16,014 bases of DNA, taken from NCBI GenBank assembly GCA_030672345.1, contig DAOVGO010000045.1, forward strand, positions 1-16,014, given 5' to 3'. This DNA comes from Methanosarcinales archaeon (GTDB lineage: Archaea > Halobacteriota > Methanosarcinia > Methanosarcinales > Methanogasteraceae). The translations under genes and the position numbers were made by a program. Below the pieces are notes generated by a model. That model searched no databases. It had not been told where the DNA came from and was given only the letters and a program-made list of their open reading frames with translations. Below, in pieces: positions 13,646-16,014 of this stretch (the first letter of the stretch is position 1; each line of letters starts with the position of its first letter).

Positions 13646-14074
13646 ATGACAACGGTATATGATGTACCAGCAAGCGACTTGATAACGTGCGCTGCACAAA
13701 AACTTAAGGAAAATGAGAAGATCGAGCCCCCTGTATGGGCAGGTTACGTGAAGACGGGCGTACACAAACAGATGCCGCCTGTCGATGCGGACTGGTGGTT
13801 TGTGCGGTGTGCTGCGGTGCTGCGACAGATCTATGTCGGTGGTCCGGTCGGCGTGTCGAGATTAAGGTCCAGGTACGGCGGAAAAAAGCGTAACGGGACG
13901 ATGCCACCCTCCTTCAGGAAAGGGAGCGGTTCTATTATCAGAAAAGTACTTCAGCAGCTGGAGGCAGTTGGATATGCCCGAACAGTCAAAGGAGGGCGCA
14001 CAGTAACTCCTGACGGGCAGCGTTTCCTTGACAATGTTGCGTATGAGACCAAACAGCAGACGTCCGGGACATAG
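13646..14074 (+). CDS. rps19e: 30S ribosomal protein S19e
   Basis: This 142-aa archaeal/eukaryotic-type small-subunit protein has no bacterial counterpart. It shows the expected blocks TVYDVPASDLI (2-12), EPPVWAGYVKTGVHKQMPP, DWWFVRCAAVLRQIY, GPVGVSRLRSRYGG, GSGSIIRKVLQQLE and GRTVTPDGQRFLD. Length matches the family (about 145 aa). AAAGGAGA 5 nt before the ATG supports the start. It leads a plus-strand cluster with the PDCD5-like gene (37 bp later) and the PP-loop ATPase, an arrangement known in other euryarchaea. In ribosome assembly S19e acts in maturation of the small subunit. Confidence 0.97.
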   Translation: MTTVYDVPASDLITCAAQKLKENEKIEPPVWAGYVKTGVHKQMPPVDADWWFVRCAAVLRQIYVGGPVGVSRLRSRYGGKKRNGTMPPSFRKGSGSIIRKVLQQLEAVGYARTVKGGRTVTPDGQRFLDNVAYETKQQTSGT

Positions 14075-14111
14075 ACATGGATATGGACATGGAGACGGCA
14101 GGTGAGGACTT

Positions 14112-14450
14112 ATGAGCGAAGAACTTGATGCGATCAAACAGCGGAGACTTGAACAGATGCAGCAGCAGATGGCGCAACAACAGGGCGCCGCCGCTCAGCA
14201 GGCTGCACAACAGCAGCAGGTCGAAGAGGCAAAACAGTCGATACTCAGAAATATCCTGACTCCGGAGGCAAGGGAACGGCTAACGACGGTGAAGGTGGCG
14301 CGCCCGCAACTGGTCGAGCAGGTCGAAATGCAGCTTATTGCGCTTGCGCAGTCGGGACAGTTGCGGACCAAGATCGACGATGCGAAATTAAAGGCGCTGC
14401 TCCAGCAACTCCAGTCAAGAAAGCGAGATACGACGATCAAACATATCTGA
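14112..14450 (+). CDS. PDCD5-family DNA-binding protein
   Basis: This 112-aa helical protein of the archaeal PDCD5/TFAR19 family (COG2118) has a Gln-rich N-terminal coil (MQQQMAQQQ at 16-24) and then a core reading AKQSILRNILTPEARERL (40-57). The C-terminal helix region includes ARPQLVEQVEMQLIALAQSG and ends RKRDTTIKHI. Archaeal members bind double-stranded DNA in vitro; the physiological role is unclear. GGTGAGG lies a few nucleotides before the ATG. It follows rps19e by 37 bp, an order conserved in many archaea, so the two are likely co-transcribed. The repeated CAA/CAG codons of the N-terminus make this segment low-complexity. Confidence 0.95.
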   Translation: MSEELDAIKQRRLEQMQQQMAQQQGAAAQQAAQQQQVEEAKQSILRNILTPEARERLTTVKVARPQLVEQVEMQLIALAQSGQLRTKIDDAKLKALLQQLQSRKRDTTIKHI

Positions 14451-14480
14451 ATATCCGGATACATGAATGTGAATGTGTGA

Positions 14481-15083
14481 ATGGACGTTTTTGTGCTCTT
14501 CAGCGGGGGAAAGGACAGTTCATTATCAGCGATACTGCTTGAGCCGTTTTTTGACGTAACACTGGTCACCTGCAATTTCGGGTTCGCGGAGACTTGGGAG
14601 ACCGCGGAGGCGGTTGCATCAGAGCTTGGATTCCCGCACAGGGTACTGTCAATCGATGGTGCGATCCTTGAGTCCGCATCCAATATGGCTGTTGATGACG
14701 GTTATCCCAACCGGGCGATCAACCACCTCCATGCGTGCGCCCTTAAGTGCGTGGTATCCGGACACGCGATCATCGCGGACGGGACGCGGCGGGATGACCG
14801 GGTTCCGATGCTGAACTTGCCTGATGTGCAGCGTCTTGAGGATACGAAGGAATGCACGTACATAAGACCGCTGCTCGGATATGGCAGGCGTGCTGTGGAC
14901 GCGCTGGTGGATATCCATCTCGAGATCGAAGAGAACGAAAGCGAGAAGATCGAAAAATCCGATTACGAGGTTGAATTGCGTGCAATCATCGAAGCGAGGC
15001 ACGGTCATGAGATGGTGCGCACCATCTTCCCAGGGCAGCATCTTCAGTCGAGGGTGATCGGGCGGAGGCTGTTTTGTGTTTGA
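14481..15083 (+). CDS. PP-loop ATP-pyrophosphatase (COG2117-like)
   Basis: This 200-aa protein opens with the PP-loop SGGKDSS (8-14), the ATP-binding signature of N-type ATP pyrophosphatases such as tRNA-modifying and thiolation enzymes. Other blocks are VTCNFGF, FPHRVLSIDGAI, INHLHACALKCV and VVSGHAIIADGTRRDDRVPML, which hold His/Cys/Asp residues likely near the active site. The family is archaea-specific, is often annotated as an alpha hydrolase or a possible tRNA-modification subunit, and is regularly found after the PDCD5-like gene, as here (30 bp gap). The substrate is not known. The ATG at 14481 directly precedes the conserved strand VFVLFSGGKDSS and so is the likely start. In many relatives rpl39e and rpl31e follow; neither is visible here. 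Confidence 0.85.
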   Translation: MDVFVLFSGGKDSSLSAILLEPFFDVTLVTCNFGFAETWETAEAVASELGFPHRVLSIDGAILESASNMAVDDGYPNRAINHLHACALKCVVSGHAIIADGTRRDDRVPMLNLPDVQRLEDTKECTYIRPLLGYGRRAVDALVDIHLEIEENESEKIEKSDYEVELRAIIEARHGHEMVRTIFPGQHLQSRVIGRRLFCV

Positions 15084-15247
15084 TATAGTTATCTGCGATG
15101 GAAGCGAGGTGTTTATGGGAGTTTTCCGGCACACGGCATTCGGTTTATGGTTTATGAGCAGTATCGATCGACTAAACCCCTGCTGCAACCTATCTATTGA
15201 CCGAGTGGCATGCCACAGATCGAAGAGGGACTCATGTAACATGATAA
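15084..15247. other. Non-coding stretch after the PP-loop gene
   Basis: I see no gene or RNA here. The rpl39e gene that often follows this cluster is not present in any frame. A T-rich run beyond it (15304-15315) could terminate the upstream transcript. Confidence 0.4.
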
Positions 15248-15698
15248 TCATAATGCGAAGCACAGCCGTTGGCACTGTCCTGAATTACAATCTCTTTGAA
15301 ACCGTTTAATTTTTCTCCCAGTGCGCGGGATGACTGCTGCGCCTGAAATTAGGGTTGCATGGAGGATGCATTCGTACCAGATGATGCTACCGTTGTCGAC
15401 ACGGTTAAATCGGGTGCAAAGTCCCGCGCCCATGTTCACCACGCTGGCATCCGGATACTGGCGGATGAAGGCTGTGGTTGCTTCATCGAGAATCTCGGTT
15501 CGCACAGCAACGCCAACTTGAGATGCCCACGCTCTGTCGAATCTTGCAAAGTCATAGTCAATGCTTTGAATCATCTCGACGGCTTTTTCATCCCTGATGA
15601 TGCCATCTACTCTTTGGGTTTCAACAGCCCTGAGATAAAGAGCGATGAGGAGTGTTTCAGGCACTCCAGTCAGCTTTTCCGTATCTATTTTTATTCAT
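15248..15698 (-). pseudogene. Truncated, frameshifted LCM/TcmP-type SAM methyltransferase
   Basis: The frame resembles the N-terminal third of leucine-carboxyl-methyltransferase-type (TcmP/Omt-like) enzymes: LTGVPETLLIALYLRAVETQ, then RDEKAVEMIQSIDYDF, WASQVGVAVRTEILD and the SAM-binding block VVNMGAGLCTRF with VDNGSIIWYE. After WYE (plus-strand 15371) the similarity stops; the frame runs on with unrelated sequence to a stop at 15248. The normal protein is about 270 aa. At the 5' end an ATG at 15698 reads MNKNRYGK, but the family sequence is in another frame; removing one A from AAAA near 15675 would join them. A TATA-like CTATATTTTT lies at 15712-15721. It is therefore best called a pseudogene with 3' truncation and a probable 1-bp frameshift. 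Starting at GTG 15664 would give a 138-aa frame without the frameshift. Confidence 0.7.
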
Positions 15699-15741
15699 TT
15701 CGGCACTATCTAAAAATATAGTAATTTTCGCCGATTGTCGA

Positions 15742-15816
15742 ATTCGTGACATTCGTTTATTCGTGCAATCCGTGTTAAAATCACGAATACAGGCGAATGG
15801 CACGAATTACACGAAT
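15742..15816. repeat. Inverted array of ATTCGTG heptamers with ~9-nt period
   Basis: The left arm has ATTCGTG or close variants starting at 15742, 15751, 15759 and 15768. The right arm has the reverse complement CACGAAT or variants ending at 15788, 15798, 15807 and 15816. Spacing is 8-10 nt in both arms, around an AT-rich centre (TTAAAAT, 15775-15781) flanked by CGTG/CACG. It could fold as a hairpin or bind a multimeric protein. It may also be a dispersed intergenic repeat; only a genome search could tell. Confidence 0.7.
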
Positions 15817-16014
15817 CTGGTTGCCACAAAATCTAGTGATTTCACTGAAAAATTCGACTGTGCCCTTGCAATAATCCACACAGAACCATTAATTCATAGA
15901 ATATCGATCTGAATATTCCGCTATAAATCCCCTGTGGCGCAGCACTGAGAATGGTCTGGCGTGCCCTGTATTTATCTTCCCAACCATCAGCTTGAGCTCC
16001 CCCACTCCCACCCC
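15817..16014. other. Right-edge sequence without a supported gene
   Basis: No complete gene is visible. A minus-strand frame is open from the window edge to a TAA at 15889-15891 (41 codons, containing LMVGKINTGHARPFSVLRHR) and could be the tail of a gene beyond the window, but I recognise no family in it. Confidence 0.3.

Noticed and set aside
15076..15309. 77-codon plus frame after the PP-loop gene
   Set aside because: No recognisable domain, no start signal, and overlap with the end of the PP-loop gene.
15652..15912. 86-codon plus frame crossing the heptamer array
   Set aside because: It reads through the repeat array and the pseudogene promoter; no protein features.
1..16014. CRISPR array
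   Set aside because: No direct repeats of 25-40 nt with regular spacers are present; the heptamer array is too short and inverted.

Overview
The window looks like archaeal DNA, most likely a methanogen- or ANME-related euryarchaeon (the lineage is inference). The archaeal call rests on ribosomal protein S19e, a PDCD5-family DNA-binding protein, a deoxyhypusine synthase with the SWGK active-site lysine, a PhoU/TrkA-C protein, and TATA-like boxes with short leaders. Most of the window is moderately GC-rich; the first ~1.1 kb is visibly AT-rich and looks like a virus or mobile-element edge.

Layout: (1) 1-840, minus strand: two small Cys-rich zinc-ribbon genes with strong Shine-Dalgarno sites, the first running off the window edge. 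(2) 841-1229: gene-poor junction where base composition changes. (3) 1230-8342, plus strand: a three-gene surface/membrane cassette. It encodes a five-PKD-repeat type I membrane protein, a second type I membrane protein with cytoplasmic HEAT repeats, and a VWA-domain membrane protein. The first two overlap by 4 bp and end in the same ~200-residue cytoplasmic domain, which I do not recognise as a named family. This cassette is the best candidate for an undescribed system. (4) 8343-8695: non-coding, with a tandem repeat and a hairpin. (5) 8696-9655 minus: deoxyhypusine synthase, divergent from a possible 46-aa gene and a duplicated PhoU-TrkA_C protein (9940-11121 plus). (6) 11220-13634 minus: a tightly packed run of an HsdS C-terminal remnant, radC, and an indolepyruvate:ferredoxin-oxidoreductase-alpha-like TPP enzyme without its ferredoxin domain. 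(7) 13646-15083 plus: rps19e, a PDCD5-like gene and a PP-loop ATPase, a housekeeping archaeal cluster. (8) 15084-16014: decayed DNA with a truncated, apparently frameshifted methyltransferase pseudogene and an inverted array of ATTCGTG heptamers.

How the genes may work together: the PKD and HEAT proteins are probably co-translated, share topology (signal peptide, outside domain, one membrane helix, cytoplasmic C-domain), and may form a membrane complex with the VWA protein. The radC/hsdS pair looks like what is left of a type I restriction-modification locus placed beside ribosomal genes.
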